Assembly (NCBI RefSeq): GCF_000402035.1
Contig: NC_021294.1
Span: 806,001 to 870,000, forward strand
Reading direction: 5' to 3'
From: Caballeronia insecticola
GTDB lineage: Bacteria; Pseudomonadota; Gammaproteobacteria; Burkholderiales; Burkholderiaceae
Length of the DNA stretch: 64,000 nt
Below are positions 24,791 through 34,361 of the stretch, piece by piece; the first letter of the stretch is position 1; each line of letters starts with the position of its first letter. The notes below the pieces were generated by a model. The model was not told the DNA's origin and made no database searches. It worked only from the letters and a program-made list of their open reading frames with translations. The position numbers and the translations under genes were made by a program.

Positions 24791-25228
24791 ATGAAATCGA
24801 AACTCGTGGCACTGCTCGTTGCATCGTCGGCACTCGGCCTGACTTCCACGGCATCGTTCGCGCAGGTCGCCGGCGCTCAGCCGCTCGGCGTGTCGGTAGA
24901 GGTCTCGACGGCCATCATCGATGGCTGGAGCGTCAAGAAGTCCGTCCTCAACAAGCCTGTCATCAACGATCAGGGCCAGAAAGTCGGCGTGATCCACGAC
25001 ATCATCGTCGCACCGGACAAGTCGGTCTCGTTCGCGATCATCGCGGCCAACCAGTTCCTGGGCGTGTCGCATCACGACGTCGCCATTCCGATCGAGCAGC
25101 TCGACGTGAAGGACGGCAAGTTCGTGCTCGCGGGCGCGACGAAGGACGCGATCAAGGCGCTGCCCGAATTCCAGTACAACAAGGTGAAGGCCGCACCGAT
25201 CCCGCGCGCGGCGTTCGAGCATCATTGA
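24791..25228 (+). CDS. Exported PRC-barrel protein
   Basis: A 145-residue protein with a signal peptide (cleavage near SFAQ) and a PRC-barrel domain (VKKSVLNKPVINDQGQKVGVIHDIIVAPDKS). Periplasmic PRC-barrel proteins are common in Burkholderiaceae and probably bind other proteins or ligands. GAGGAA precedes the ATG. The 180-base gap upstream contains no gene. Confidence 0.88.
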   Translation: MKSKLVALLVASSALGLTSTASFAQVAGAQPLGVSVEVSTAIIDGWSVKKSVLNKPVINDQGQKVGVIHDIIVAPDKSVSFAIIAANQFLGVSHHDVAIPIEQLDVKDGKFVLAGATKDAIKALPEFQYNKVKAAPIPRAAFEHH

Positions 25229-25308
25229 TCGATTGTCTGGCGTGAGTACGAGCGGCCATGCGCCGCTTCGGCTCACGCTTCTCATGTCCAAAACCGGAGC
25301 CGTCATCG

Positions 25309-26313
25309 ATGTCAGCGAAATTCAACGCCCTCATGCTCGACAAACAGGACGATCGCACCGTCGCGTCCATTCAGTCGATCGACGAATCCCGTCTGGCTGA
25401 ATCCGGTGACGGCCGCGACGTGCTCGTGCGCGTCGAATTCTCGACGCTCAACTACAAGGATGGCCTCGCGATCACCGGCCGCGCACCGGTCGTGCGCACA
25501 TGGCCGATGGTGCCGGGCATCGACTTCGCGGGCGTCGTCGAGACGAGCGCGCATCCGGACTATCAACCCGGCGACAAGGTCGCGATGAACGGCTGGGGCG
25601 CGGGCGAAACGCATTGGGGCGGGCTCGCGCAGAAGGCGCGCGTGCCGGGCGACCATCTGATTTCCTTGCCCGCAAAGATCACGACGCGTCAGGCGATGGC
25701 CGTCGGCACCGCGGGCTACACGGCCATGCTGTGCGTGCAGGCGCTGGAAAAATACGGCATCACGCCGGATCACGGCGACGTGCTCGTGACCGGCGCGAAC
25801 GGCGGCGTCGGCAGTTTCGCGGTCGCGATTCTGGCAAAGCGCGGCTTTCGCGTGATCGCATCGACGGGCCGGCCCGAGGAAGGCGAACGGCTGCGCGAAC
25901 TGGGCGCGGCGGATATCGTCGAGCGCGCGTCGCTGTCCGAGCCGGGCAAGCCGTTGCAGAAAGAACGCTGGGCGGCGGCGGTCGATTGCGTCGGCAGCCA
26001 CACGCTCGCGAACGTCTGCGCGAGCCTGCGTTACGGCGGCGCGGTGGCCGCGTGCGGCCTTGCGCAAGGCATGGATCTGCCGGCAAGTGTCGCGCCGTTT
26101 ATCCTGCGCGGCGTCGCGCTGCTGGGCGTGGACAGCGTCTACGTGCCGCGTGAACGGCGCATCGCGGCATGGCAGGCGATCGCCGACGAAGTGCCGGTCG
26201 CGACCATCGAAAGCGTCGCGACAACCATTCCGCTCGCCGATGCGCCCGCCGTCGCCGCGCGTCTTTTGGGCGGCGAAGTGAAAGGGCGCGTGATCGTCGA
26301 TGTAAACGCGTAG
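25309..26313 (+). CDS. acuI: AcuI-type acrylyl-CoA reductase / YhdH quinone oxidoreductase
   Basis: A 334-residue MDR-superfamily enzyme of the YhdH/AcuI group, which reduces acryloyl-CoA with NADPH and protects against acrylate. It has LNYKDGLAITGRAP, VPGIDFAGVVE, GAGETHWGGLAQKARV and the nucleotide-binding VTGANGGVGSFAVAIL. No zinc ligands are present, as expected. The ATG at 25309 has GGAG upstream. The name rests on family resemblance; no DMSP genes lie nearby. Confidence 0.85.
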   Translation: MSAKFNALMLDKQDDRTVASIQSIDESRLAESGDGRDVLVRVEFSTLNYKDGLAITGRAPVVRTWPMVPGIDFAGVVETSAHPDYQPGDKVAMNGWGAGETHWGGLAQKARVPGDHLISLPAKITTRQAMAVGTAGYTAMLCVQALEKYGITPDHGDVLVTGANGGVGSFAVAILAKRGFRVIASTGRPEEGERLRELGAADIVERASLSEPGKPLQKERWAAAVDCVGSHTLANVCASLRYGGAVAACGLAQGMDLPASVAPFILRGVALLGVDSVYVPRERRIAAWQAIADEVPVATIESVATTIPLADAPAVAARLLGGEVKGRVIVDVNA

Positions 26314-26320
26314 TTCCGCG

Positions 26321-28015
26321 TCAGAAGGTGCTCCAGCCGTCCGCGCCGACCGACTTCGCTACCGCCACCGGCGCCACGCGCGCGGCGGGTCTGGCGGCCG
26401 GTTTGGCGGCAGGCTTGCGCACGCTGCGCACCGTCGTAGTCACGGCAGCCGCCGAGCCGTCCACCGCGAAGAACGCGACCGCGTCGTTGAGCCTGCGCCC
26501 CTGCTCCTCCAGCGACTGAGCGGCCGCTGCGGCTTCCTCGACCAGCGCGGCGTTCTGTTGCGTGACTTCGTCCATCTGCGTGATCGCCTGATTCACCTGT
26601 TCGATGCCGCGCCCCTGTTCCACCGACGCCGCCGCGATCTCCTGCATGATGTCCGTCACGCGCGCGACCGCCTGCGTCACTTCGGCCATCGTCGTGCCCG
26701 CTTCGCCCGCGAGCGTGGAGCCGTCGCGCACCTTGGCCGTCGAATCGGCGATCAGTTCCTTGATCTCCTTGGCCGCCGTCGACGAACGCTGTGCAAGGCT
26801 GCGCACTTCGCTCGCCACGACCGCGAAGCCGCGTCCCTGCTCGCCCGCGCGCGCCGCTTCGACGGCCGCGTTGAGCGCGAGAATATTCGTCTGGAACGCG
26901 ATTCCTTCGATGATCCCGGTGATGTCCGCGATCTTGCCCGAGCTGTCGCTGATGCCGTTCATCGTCTCGACGACGCGGCCCACCACGTCGCTGCCCTTTC
27001 TCGCGATATCCGACGCATTCGACGCCAGCGTGCTCGCCTGCTGTGCGTTGTCGGCGTTCTGGCGGACCGTCGACGTGAGTTCTTCCATGCTGGCCGCCGT
27101 CTGTTCCAGCGACGCCGCCTGTTCCTCGGTGCGCTGGCTCAGGTCCGTGTTGCCGGCCGAAAGCTCTTTCGCTGCGCCGCCGACCGCGCCGCTGCTTTCG
27201 CGCACGCGGCTCACGGTTTCGGTCAGGCGCGTGTTCATCTCGGCGAGCGCGCGCAGCAAGTCGCCGGTTTCGTCCTTCGTCTCGGCGACGATGCGGCTCG
27301 TCAGATCGCCGCGCGCAACCGTCTGCGCGATGCCGACCGCCTCGCCGATCGGCGCCACGATCGAGCGCGTGATCGCGATGCCCGCGAACACCGCGAAGAG
27401 CGCCGCCACCGTGCACAGCGCGATCAGCAGGTTGCGCTGCGTCTGATAGCTCGCTTCGTCGTCGCGCACGATTTGATCGCGGCGAGTGGCGGTGTAAGAC
27501 GCGTAATCGTCCGTCGCCTTGACGAGTTGCGCGAGCAGCGGACGGCATTGATCGTCCATCTTGGCGATCGCTTCATCGTGCTTGCCCGCGAGCGCGAGAC
27601 CGACGATGTCCGTCGCGACCGGCCCGTACAGCGACTCCACCCGCGCCATCTCGGCGACGAGACTCTTCGCCTGCTCGCTGGTGTCGGTCGCGCTGCCGAT
27701 CATGTCTCTCAGTTGCTTCAGGCGCGCCTGCACGTCTTCGTGCGCGAGCGTGACGGCGGTCTTTTCGATTTCGAAATCGGCGGGCTTCGTGACGAGCACG
27801 AGATTGCGGGCCGCGATCGCCCGGCGGTCGACGGCGGTGCGGATCTGGCTCGCGACGTCGGCGCGGGCATTGATGCCGTTGACGTAGTGCGAGAAGCTGT
27901 CGGTCGCAACCGACAGCGCCCGCAGCGACATGCCCGCGACGAGCACGACCAGTACGGCGAGAATGCCGAATCCAGCGACCAGCTTGTTCTTGATCGTGAT
28001 GTTCTTGAGGTTCAT
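26321..28015 (-). CDS. Methyl-accepting chemotaxis protein
   Basis: A 564-residue chemoreceptor: membrane helix near 12-33, a four-helix-bundle periplasmic sensor (about 34-190), a second membrane helix ([20 protein letters not shown]), a HAMP domain and the signalling domain. The conserved hairpin tip that contacts CheA/CheW reads [40 protein letters not shown]. The ligand is unknown. It converges with acuI, 7 bases apart. Start at 28015 begins the first helix. Confidence 0.95.
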   Translation of the reverse strand: MNLKNITIKNKLVAGFGILAVLVVLVAGMSLRALSVATDSFSHYVNGINARADVASQIRTAVDRRAIAARNLVLVTKPADFEIEKTAVTLAHEDVQARLKQLRDMIGSATDTSEQAKSLVAEMARVESLYGPVATDIVGLALAGKHDEAIAKMDDQCRPLLAQLVKATDDYASYTATRRDQIVRDDEASYQTQRNLLIALCTVAALFAVFAGIAITRSIVAPIGEAVGIAQTVARGDLTSRIVAETKDETGDLLRALAEMNTRLTETVSRVRESSGAVGGAAKELSAGNTDLSQRTEEQAASLEQTAASMEELTSTVRQNADNAQQASTLASNASDIARKGSDVVGRVVETMNGISDSSGKIADITGIIEGIAFQTNILALNAAVEAARAGEQGRGFAVVASEVRSLAQRSSTAAKEIKELIADSTAKVRDGSTLAGEAGTTMAEVTQAVARVTDIMQEIAAASVEQGRGIEQVNQAITQMDEVTQQNAALVEEAAAAAQSLEEQGRRLNDAVAFFAVDGSAAAVTTTVRSVRKPAAKPAARPAARVAPVAVAKSVGADGWSTF

Positions 28016-28277
28016 GGTTTGGGTTCTCTCAGGTCCGTTCGAGGGACAAACGGCGCCATGCACGTCCGCGTCGCGGGCTCCGGGAGCCGCACGGCGAACG
28101 TTTGCCCGCATGTGGGACGCGGCGCTCTTCATGCTGATTACGGCGCGCGGGTTCGCGTCTTAAGGCCGAATATGTAAAAAGTCCGTGTTTTGTCCAGCCG
28201 TAGCGGTAATCCCTTACCATCGTCCAGTGCGCGACTGAACGTTCGTGCCCGCCCGCTCAAATCCACCGTTCGAACTC

Positions 28278-29537
28278 ATGCCCGATCTTCTCGACTACCG
28301 CACCCCCGCTTTCGAATCCGCACTCGCGGCGCTTCCCGCCACGCCCGTCGACGAACCCGCCGACGACGAAGACTACTGGAACGCCGTGCGCGGTCTTTAC
28401 GACCAGTCGGACGAACTGATCAATCTGGAGAACGGCTTCTGGGGCGCGATGGCCGAGCCGGTCAAGGGCATGTTCCAGTACTGGACCGAGCGCGTGAATC
28501 GCGAGACCACGCTGCTGATACGCCGGCACTACATGCCGCTGCACGACGGCCTGCGCGAGCGCGTCGCCGCAGCGATGGGTTGCGCGGTCGAGGAAATCGA
28601 GCTGACGCGCAACGCGACCGAGGCGCTTTTCGCGCTCATCAGCGGCTACAACCGTCTTGCTCCCGGCGACACCGTGCTTTACTGCGATCTCGATTACCCC
28701 TGCTGCAAGGACGCCATGGAATGGCTGCGCGAGCGGCGCGGCGTCTCGCCCGTGCGGATCACGATTCCGGAACCCGCAACGCATGACGCCGTTATCGCGG
28801 CTTACGCGAAGGCGTTGCGCGAGCATCCGCGCACGCGTCTCGTCTTGCTCTCGCACGTGTGCTTCGCGACCGGCCTCGTGTTGCCCGTCGCGGAAATATC
28901 GGCGATGGCGAAGAAAGCGGGCGCGGACGTGATCGTCGATGCCGCGCATTCGTGGGGCCAATTGGACTTCGACGTGCCCGATCTGAACGCGCCGTTCGCC
29001 GCGCTCAATCTGCACAAATGGATCGGCGCGCCGCTCGGCTGCGGCGCGATTTATATCCGGCGCGAACATTTGGCGTCGATCGATCCGTATTTCGGCGACC
29101 GCTCCTGGCCCGCCGACGACATCCGCGCGCGCGTGCACACCGGCTCGCCGAATTTCGCGGCGTGGTTCACGGTGCCGTCGGCACTGGACGCGCATCGGCG
29201 TATCGGCGCGAAGGCGAAGCAGGCGCGTCTGCGGGCGCTGCGCGATGCGTGGGCGGAAGCGGCGCGCGAGATTCCCGGCGTGCAAATCATGACGCCCGCC
29301 GATCCCGCAATGAGCGCCGGCATCACGGCTTTCCGGCTGAAGGGCCACACGACGAAGCCCGCGTGCGATGCGATCGTCGCCGCGCTGCGCGATCGCTTCG
29401 GCGTGTTCACGGTCGCGCGCACCGGCCCCGAGGCAGGCGATGTCGTGCGCGTGACGCCCGGCGTGTTTTCTCGGATGGAGGATGCGAAGCGCCTGCTCGA
29501 AGGAATCGAAACGCTTGCGGGCGAACTGCGCGCTTGA
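28278..29537 (+). CDS. Class V aminotransferase (isopenicillin-N epimerase-like)
   Basis: A 419-residue PLP enzyme of the class V aminotransferase/cysteine desulfurase fold. The cofactor lysine is in LNLHKWIGAPLGCGAIYI, preceded by the PLP-contacting VDAAHSWGQLDFD; TRNATEALFALI contacts the phosphate. It resembles isopenicillin-N epimerase-like proteins rather than NifS, having no desulfurase loop. The substrate is unknown. ATG at 28278 is preferred over GTG at 28245. Confidence 0.88.
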   Translation: MPDLLDYRTPAFESALAALPATPVDEPADDEDYWNAVRGLYDQSDELINLENGFWGAMAEPVKGMFQYWTERVNRETTLLIRRHYMPLHDGLRERVAAAMGCAVEEIELTRNATEALFALISGYNRLAPGDTVLYCDLDYPCCKDAMEWLRERRGVSPVRITIPEPATHDAVIAAYAKALREHPRTRLVLLSHVCFATGLVLPVAEISAMAKKAGADVIVDAAHSWGQLDFDVPDLNAPFAALNLHKWIGAPLGCGAIYIRREHLASIDPYFGDRSWPADDIRARVHTGSPNFAAWFTVPSALDAHRRIGAKAKQARLRALRDAWAEAAREIPGVQIMTPADPAMSAGITAFRLKGHTTKPACDAIVAALRDRFGVFTVARTGPEAGDVVRVTPGVFSRMEDAKRLLEGIETLAGELRA

Positions 29538-29574
29538 TTGCGCGTTCGATTGCGCGTTCGGTTGAAGCTGCGCT

Positions 29575-30405
29575 CTAGCCCGCCACCGGCCGCGCGTCCA
29601 GCCGCTCGATCAGGGCTTCGAGCGCCTCCGAGCAAGGCGCTTCGACCTTCAGCGCGAGCAGCGCATCGGCGCGCGTCTTGCCGATGTTGATCGCGGCGAT
29701 CGGCTTGCCGCTCCTGGCCGCCCATTCGCAGAACCGGTAGCCGGAATACACCATCAGCGACGAGCCGACGACGAGCATCGCGTCGGCGGCGTCCAGCGAG
29801 CGCGCCGCGTCGTCGACGAGTGCGCGCGGCACGCTCTCGCCGAAGAACACCACGTCGGGCTTGAGCACGCCGCCGCAGCGCGTGCAGCCGGGCACCTGAA
29901 ACGCGCCGAAGTCGAGATCTTCGATTTGCGCGTCGCCATCGGGCACGGCGGGCGCGGTGTAGCCCACGAAATCCGGATTCGCGGCCTCCAGCAGGCGCTG
30001 CACCGCCGCGCGCGTATACCGCTCGTCGCATTCGATGCAGCGCACCCGTCCGATATTTCCGTGCAACTCGATGACATCCGGATTGCCCGCGCGCGTATGC
30101 AGCCCGTCGACGTTCTGCGTCACGAGCCGATGCACCCGCGAGCGCGCCGCGAGCGCCCGCACCGCATGATGCGCGGCGTTCGGCTGCGCACGCGCCACGA
30201 CCGGCCAGCCGATCAGGCTGCGCGCCCAGTAGCGCCGCCGCGCGTAGTCGGAGCCGAGAAAATCCTTGAGCAGGATCGGCGCACGGCCGGTGCGCTGGCC
30301 TTCGCGGTCGCGATAACACGGTATGCCCGATTCGGTGCTGATGCCCGCGCCCGACAGCACGAAAAGCCGCGGATGCCGCTCGACGAATTCATGAAGCTGC
30401 TGCAC
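29575..30405 (-). CDS. Sirtuin NAD-dependent protein deacylase
   Basis: A 276-residue SIR2-family enzyme that removes acyl groups from lysine using NAD. All hallmarks are present: GAGISTESGIPCYRD, TQNVDGLHTRAG, catalytic His in ELHGN, zinc cysteines CIEC and CTRC, and VVFFGESVP, VVGSSLMVYSGYRF. The GIPCYRD variant and overall form fit class II (SIRT4-like) sirtuins. It converges with the aminotransferase gene. Confidence 0.94.
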   Translation of the reverse strand: MQQLHEFVERHPRLFVLSGAGISTESGIPCYRDREGQRTGRAPILLKDFLGSDYARRRYWARSLIGWPVVARAQPNAAHHAVRALAARSRVHRLVTQNVDGLHTRAGNPDVIELHGNIGRVRCIECDERYTRAAVQRLLEAANPDFVGYTAPAVPDGDAQIEDLDFGAFQVPGCTRCGGVLKPDVVFFGESVPRALVDDAARSLDAADAMLVVGSSLMVYSGYRFCEWAARSGKPIAAINIGKTRADALLALKVEAPCSEALEALIERLDARPVAG

Positions 30406-30529
30406 TTGTCATCCCTTCTTCTACGCGACGATCGTTTGAATATAAGGCGAAACCGCGCGCCGCGCTGAGCGTCGACATCGACTAACCAGGCGATTCCGGC
30501 CTTACCACTTTCGATTTAATTAAATTGGC

Positions 30530-30558
30530 TTGACCAAATTCGCCGTGGTCGTTAGATT
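30530..30558 (+). promoter_or_regulatory. Sigma-70-type promoter of alcohol dehydrogenase gene
   Basis: TTGACC at 30530-30535 is followed after exactly 17 bases by TAGATT at 30553-30558, placing a start point near 30565, about 35 bases before the ATG at 30601. An AT-rich stretch (TTTAATTAAATT near 30515) lies just upstream and could act as an UP element. Confidence 0.55.
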
Positions 30559-30600
30559 GTCGGGCACGCCCCACTCTAACGACACCACGAGACATCCAGC

Positions 30601-31611
30601 ATGCTGACCGTCATCTGCGAGACCCCCGGAACCCTGAAAGCCGAACAGCGCGAGAAGCCCCAACGCGCCGAAAGCGAAGTGCTGCTGCGCGTGAAGCGCG
30701 TCGGCGTATGCGGCACGGACCTGCACATCTTCACCGGCAATCAGCCGTATCTCTCGTATCCGCGCGTAATGGGGCACGAGCTGTCCGGCGTGATCGAGGA
30801 AGCGGACGCATCGAGCGGACTCAAGGCAGGCGACACCGTCTACGTGATGCCGTATCTCTCGTGCGGCAAATGCATTGCGTGCCGTCAGGGCAAGACCAAT
30901 TGCTGCGTCAACATTCAGGTGCTGGGCGTTCACCGCGACGGTGCCTTCACCGAATATCTGAATCTGCCTGCGCAGTTCGTCCACAAGGCCGAAGGCGTGA
31001 CGCTCGATCAGGCCGCGATGGTCGAATTCCTCGCGATCGGCGCCCACGCCGTGCGCCGCGCCGACGTGCAGCCGGGCCAGCGCGTGCTGGTCGTCGGCAC
31101 GGGGCCGATCGGCATGGCTGCGATCACGTTTTCGCGGCTGCGCGGCGCGAACGTCACCGCGCTCGATACGCGCGCGGATCGCCTCGAGTTCTGCAAGCGC
31201 GAACTGAAAATCGACGCGGCCGTGCAGATCGGCGAGCGCGACAAGGAAGAACTTGCGGCGCTGACCAACGGCGAATTCTTCGACGTCGTCTTCGATGCAA
31301 CCGGCAATTCCCGCGCGATGGAACGCGGCTTCGAGTTCATCGCGCATGGCGGCAAGTACGTGCTGGTGTCGATCGTGCCGGATCGCATCTCGTTCGCCGA
31401 TCCCGAGTTCCACAAGCGCGAGACGACGTTGCTCGCGAGCCGCAACGCGACGCCCGAGGACTTCGAGACGGTGCTCGCCGCGATGCGCCGGGGCGAAGTC
31501 CCGACCGATGCGCTCAACACGCATCGCCTCACGCTCGCCGATGTGCCCGAGCGCTTTTCCTCGCTGCTCGATCCGAAGGCGGGCGTCGTGAAGGCGATCG
31601 TCGAGTGCTGA
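30601..31611 (+). CDS. Zinc-dependent alcohol dehydrogenase (sugar/polyol type)
   Basis: A 336-residue medium-chain dehydrogenase. Catalytic zinc ligands lie in VGVCGTDLH and MGHE; the structural zinc loop is SCGKCIACRQGKTNCC. The NAD-binding segment VLVVGTGPIGMAAI follows. The form resembles L-galactonate, L-gulonate or similar polyol dehydrogenases; the exact substrate cannot be read from sequence and no sugar operon surrounds it. Confidence 0.9.
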   Translation: MLTVICETPGTLKAEQREKPQRAESEVLLRVKRVGVCGTDLHIFTGNQPYLSYPRVMGHELSGVIEEADASSGLKAGDTVYVMPYLSCGKCIACRQGKTNCCVNIQVLGVHRDGAFTEYLNLPAQFVHKAEGVTLDQAAMVEFLAIGAHAVRRADVQPGQRVLVVGTGPIGMAAITFSRLRGANVTALDTRADRLEFCKRELKIDAAVQIGERDKEELAALTNGEFFDVVFDATGNSRAMERGFEFIAHGGKYVLVSIVPDRISFADPEFHKRETTLLASRNATPEDFETVLAAMRRGEVPTDALNTHRLTLADVPERFSSLLDPKAGVVKAIVEC

Positions 31612-31615
31612 TGGT

Positions 31616-32017
31616 TTAATCCGGCGCGCCGCGTGCAAAGCGCGGCCGCCCTTGTGCGTCGTGCCATGGCTCGGCGCTCTTGCACCAGATTTCGTATTCG
31701 GGCGGATAGAGGCCGATTTCATCGAAAATGCCGGTGGGCACTTCGATTTCATCGACGCCGTCGAACGCGAGATAGACCGGCGAGCCGCAGACCGGGCAGT
31801 GATGCCGCTTGCCCGTCGACGAGCTGTCCCACGCGCGCGTGTCGCCCGATATCTGCACGGCTTTGCGTTCGAAAATCGCATAGACGCCGAACGGCGCGCC
31901 GTGAATGCGACGACACGTCATGCAGTGGCACCGATTCACTTCCTTCGGCGTTCCCGTGACACGCACGCGCACCGCGCCGCATGCGCAGCGTCCTTCGTGC
32001 AATGGCTCTGAGTTCAT
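31616..32017 (-). CDS. GFA-family zinc protein
   Basis: A 133-residue protein of the GFA (glutathione-dependent formaldehyde-activating-like) family, which binds zinc through cysteines: CACGAVR, CHCMTC and CPVCGSP are all present. The family is now viewed as diverse, with uncertain activity. ATG at 32017 has GGGAG seven bases upstream. It converges with the alcohol dehydrogenase gene. Confidence 0.9.
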   Translation of the reverse strand: MNSEPLHEGRCACGAVRVRVTGTPKEVNRCHCMTCRRIHGAPFGVYAIFERKAVQISGDTRAWDSSSTGKRHHCPVCGSPVYLAFDGVDEIEVPTGIFDEIGLYPPEYEIWCKSAEPWHDAQGRPRFARGAPD

Positions 32018-32199
32018 CGATGTCTCCCAAGGCAATGCGCGTCGTCGTTCTCTTCTTATAAAAATGCGAAAACGCGACGACGCATGGTCCCGCTTTGGAC
32101 GTCGAACGTCTTCTTTCGACTTGCTTGCTCGTTGGATAACATGATCGCTCGAGCTTAAACCCGTCGAAGCGGAAGTTCGTATGCCGCCTCGCGCAGCCG

Positions 32200-32361
32200 C
32201 ACGACGTCACCCTACCCCGGCACGACCCCGGCGGTCTCGGCGAGTTGTACAACAGCAATCGGTAGGACGCGCGCGATCAGTTCATCGCGCCGATGATCGC
32301 GAACGGCAAGGTGTTCGTCGGCACGCGCACGGGCGTCGCGGTCTTTGGACTGTTGCAGTAG
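32200..32361 (+). pseudogene. C-terminal remnant of PQQ/beta-propeller dehydrogenase-like protein
   Basis: In one frame the sequence reads LGELYNSNR, then an internal TAG at 32263-32265, then DARDQFIAPMIANGKVFVGT, RTGVAVFGLLQ and a stop at 32359-32361. This is the characteristic C-terminal end of PQQ-type propeller proteins (ELYNSNQ, PTIANGKVYVGT, VFGLL). No upstream part of the gene survives, an in-frame stop interrupts it, and some residues between the blocks are missing. It is best read as a decayed end left by a deletion in the 32018-32414 gap. Confidence 0.6.
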
Positions 32362-32370
32362 CCGAACGCG

Positions 32371-32397
32371 AAAAGCGCCCGGCTTTTAGGCGGGCGC
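32371..32397 (-). terminator. Rho-independent terminator of Ala-rich gene
   Basis: GCGCCCG at 32375-32381 pairs with CGGGCGC at 32391-32397. On the minus strand the stem is followed by TTTTC, directly after the stop of the gene at 32415-32957. Confidence 0.6.
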
Positions 32398-32414
32398 TCG
32401 TTCGCTTCAGCGTG

Positions 32415-32957
32415 TCATCGCACGAAGTAACCGCGGTTCTGCATGCACTCGCTGTAGGCGCGCCAGTAGCGCACCATCGGCGGTTCGGGAGGCGGCAGCG
32501 GCGGCATCTTCATGTCGCCGCCGAGAATCGCGTCCGATGCGCCGGAAGCCATGGCCACGCCGGACGCGGGCATCGCAGCCGATGCGCCGTGCGGCGCGGA
32601 TGCGCCAGCCATCGTCGCCGCCGATGCGCCCGAAGCCGCAATCGCCGCCGACGCACCCGATGCAGGCGCCGCCGCCGACGCCGCAAGCGCACCCGATGCG
32701 ACAGGCGGCAGCGGCGGCTCGACCGGACGCGGCGGCGAGAGCGTGCGCGTTTCGCGCTGCGTGTCGCGTGGCGGCGTCTGCGGTTCGCGCGCGACATTCA
32801 CTTTGGTCGTCTGATTGGCGTAGCCGTAGCAGGCCGCGTTATCGACCGATTGTTGCCACGAACTCTGACTGCGGCCGGGCAACGTGAGCGGCTGTTGCGC
32901 GGCAGCGGCGCCGGATGCCGCGAGCAAGGCGATTCCCGCGTAAGTGGAAAGTCTCAT
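32415..32957 (-). CDS. Exported hypothetical protein with Ala/Ser/Gly repeats
   Basis: A 180-residue protein with a signal peptide (cleavage near AAAQQ). The middle (about 80-145) is low complexity, built of imperfect repeats of ASGASAA, between Pro-rich stretches (RPVEPPLPP and MPPLPPPEPP). The two ends are more ordered, with single Cys residues in NAACYGYA and YSECMQNRG that could pair. I do not recognise a family; a periplasmic or cell-surface role is likely from the signal peptide. A start at 33044 is possible but lacks the signal. Confidence 0.65.
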   Translation of the reverse strand: MRLSTYAGIALLAASGAAAAQQPLTLPGRSQSSWQQSVDNAACYGYANQTTKVNVAREPQTPPRDTQRETRTLSPPRPVEPPLPPVASGALAASAAAPASGASAAIAASGASAATMAGASAPHGASAAMPASGVAMASGASDAILGGDMKMPPLPPPEPPMVRYWRAYSECMQNRGYFVR

Positions 32958-33172
32958 TGGCTTGCTGTTCCCCGATGCAGTTTTATTAGTCGTTGCAGAT
33001 CGCTCGCCGCCTGGCCGTCGATGCGCATGCGCGCCGGCGGCCACGCGGCGCGAGTCTGCGCCGGGCCTGCTGTCAAGGATACCGCGGCGGCTTTTTCGTC
33101 TACGCCAGAAACACCGGCTTCTTCCGCCAATTTTTCAGACGTGGCGCGAGCGCCTGCGTAGGGACTTCGCGA

Positions 33173-33817
33173 TCAGAACTTCATGCCGACGCCCACGCCG
33201 AGCACCCACGGATCGATCTTCAGCGAGCCGAGATCGGCGCCGCCCGCCGAGGCGCTCGTGCGCATCCAGATCTTCTTCACGTCCGCGTTGACGAACAGGT
33301 TCCTGGCCACCTGCACGTCGATACCGGCCTGCAACGCGGGGCCAAAGCTGCTGCGTTTGATCGACACCGGCGTATCGCCCGCCTTCAGCTTGTCGTTATA
33401 GAAGTACGTATAGTTCACGCCCGCGCCGACATAAGGCCGCACGCGGCCCGCGTGATTGAAGTGATATTGCAGCAGCAAGGTGGGCGGCAACACGTTCACG
33501 CCGCCGAGCGAACCGATGTTCGAAGTCACCTGATGCCGCGACGTGCCGAGGATCAGCTCGACGCCGATCTGATCGCGGATCATGTAGGTGAAGTCGAGCT
33601 CCGGCACGATCGCGTTGTTCACATCGACGCCGAGCGTACCGAGTGCGCCGCCCGCGTTCACCTGAGGTTCGATGCTGATCGCGCGCAGACGTACAAGCAC
33701 GTCGCCTGCGTGGATGCCGCCCGTCATATCGTTCGACGATGCATCGCCTGCCGCGTGCGCCACGCCTGCAAAAAGCGCCGCACACGCGGTCGCCACAGCC
33801 CCGAGACTTCTTCTCAT
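33173..33817 (-). CDS. OmpW-family outer membrane protein
   Basis: A 214-residue eight-stranded beta-barrel protein of the OmpW/AlkL family, which forms a channel for small hydrophobic compounds. It shows the signal peptide (cleavage near AHA), VRLRAISIEPQVN, NAIVPELDFTYMI, LLLQYHFN, RPYVGAGVNYTYFY and the terminal aromatic residue in VGVGMKF needed for barrel assembly. AAGTCG-type binding site is weak. No degradation operon is adjacent, so the substrate is open. Confidence 0.92.
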   Translation of the reverse strand: MRRSLGAVATACAALFAGVAHAAGDASSNDMTGGIHAGDVLVRLRAISIEPQVNAGGALGTLGVDVNNAIVPELDFTYMIRDQIGVELILGTSRHQVTSNIGSLGGVNVLPPTLLLQYHFNHAGRVRPYVGAGVNYTYFYNDKLKAGDTPVSIKRSSFGPALQAGIDVQVARNLFVNADVKKIWMRTSASAGGADLGSLKIDPWVLGVGVGMKF

Positions 33818-34019
33818 TTCCGTTATTTCCGCGTTGAAAATGAGGATTGTCCCGAGGCATCGGACATGCGCCATTGACCGGAGTCAAGCCGTCGTCATGA
33901 CCGCACAGAGACGAACGAGAGCCTTGCGCATCGACAAGCGGAGCCAGCAATCACGCTCCGCAAGCGGGTCCGTGTCTTGCTGAACTCTCTCGAAAGTGCA
34001 GAACAAAGGGAGGCGAAAG

Positions 34020-34322
34020 ATGAGACCGACACTCAGCGCGTTCGGACGCATGACGGGGATTCTGCTCGGCGGCACGCTTGCGGTTGTGGCAAGCGCACAG
34101 CAAGCGCCGCAACAGCCGCAACCGTCGAGCAAGTTGCAGTACGACAGCGCGCCCGCGTATCAGGAACACAACGTCACGCCGCCCGCTGCAGCCGCAGTCA
34201 ATGCGAGCGATGCGTTGAAGACGCGGCCGGGCAAGACATCGTCGGGCAAGGAAGCGGCGCCCAGCCGGCCGAACGGACTCGGCTTCGACGCGGGCGCAGG
34301 CAGCATGAGCAAGAAGCCATGA
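34020..34322 (+). CDS. Small exported hypothetical protein
   Basis: A 100-residue protein with a signal peptide (cleavage near ASAQ) and a Gln/Pro/Ala-rich mature part without cysteines. GGGAGG lies 7 bases before the ATG, a strong site that supports translation. No family recognised. Confidence 0.65.
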   Translation: MRPTLSAFGRMTGILLGGTLAVVASAQQAPQQPQPSSKLQYDSAPAYQEHNVTPPAAAAVNASDALKTRPGKTSSGKEAAPSRPNGLGFDAGAGSMSKKP

Positions 34323-34361
34323 TGCAGAGACTGCTGCGCGCTTGGTCTTAGTCTCTGCTGA

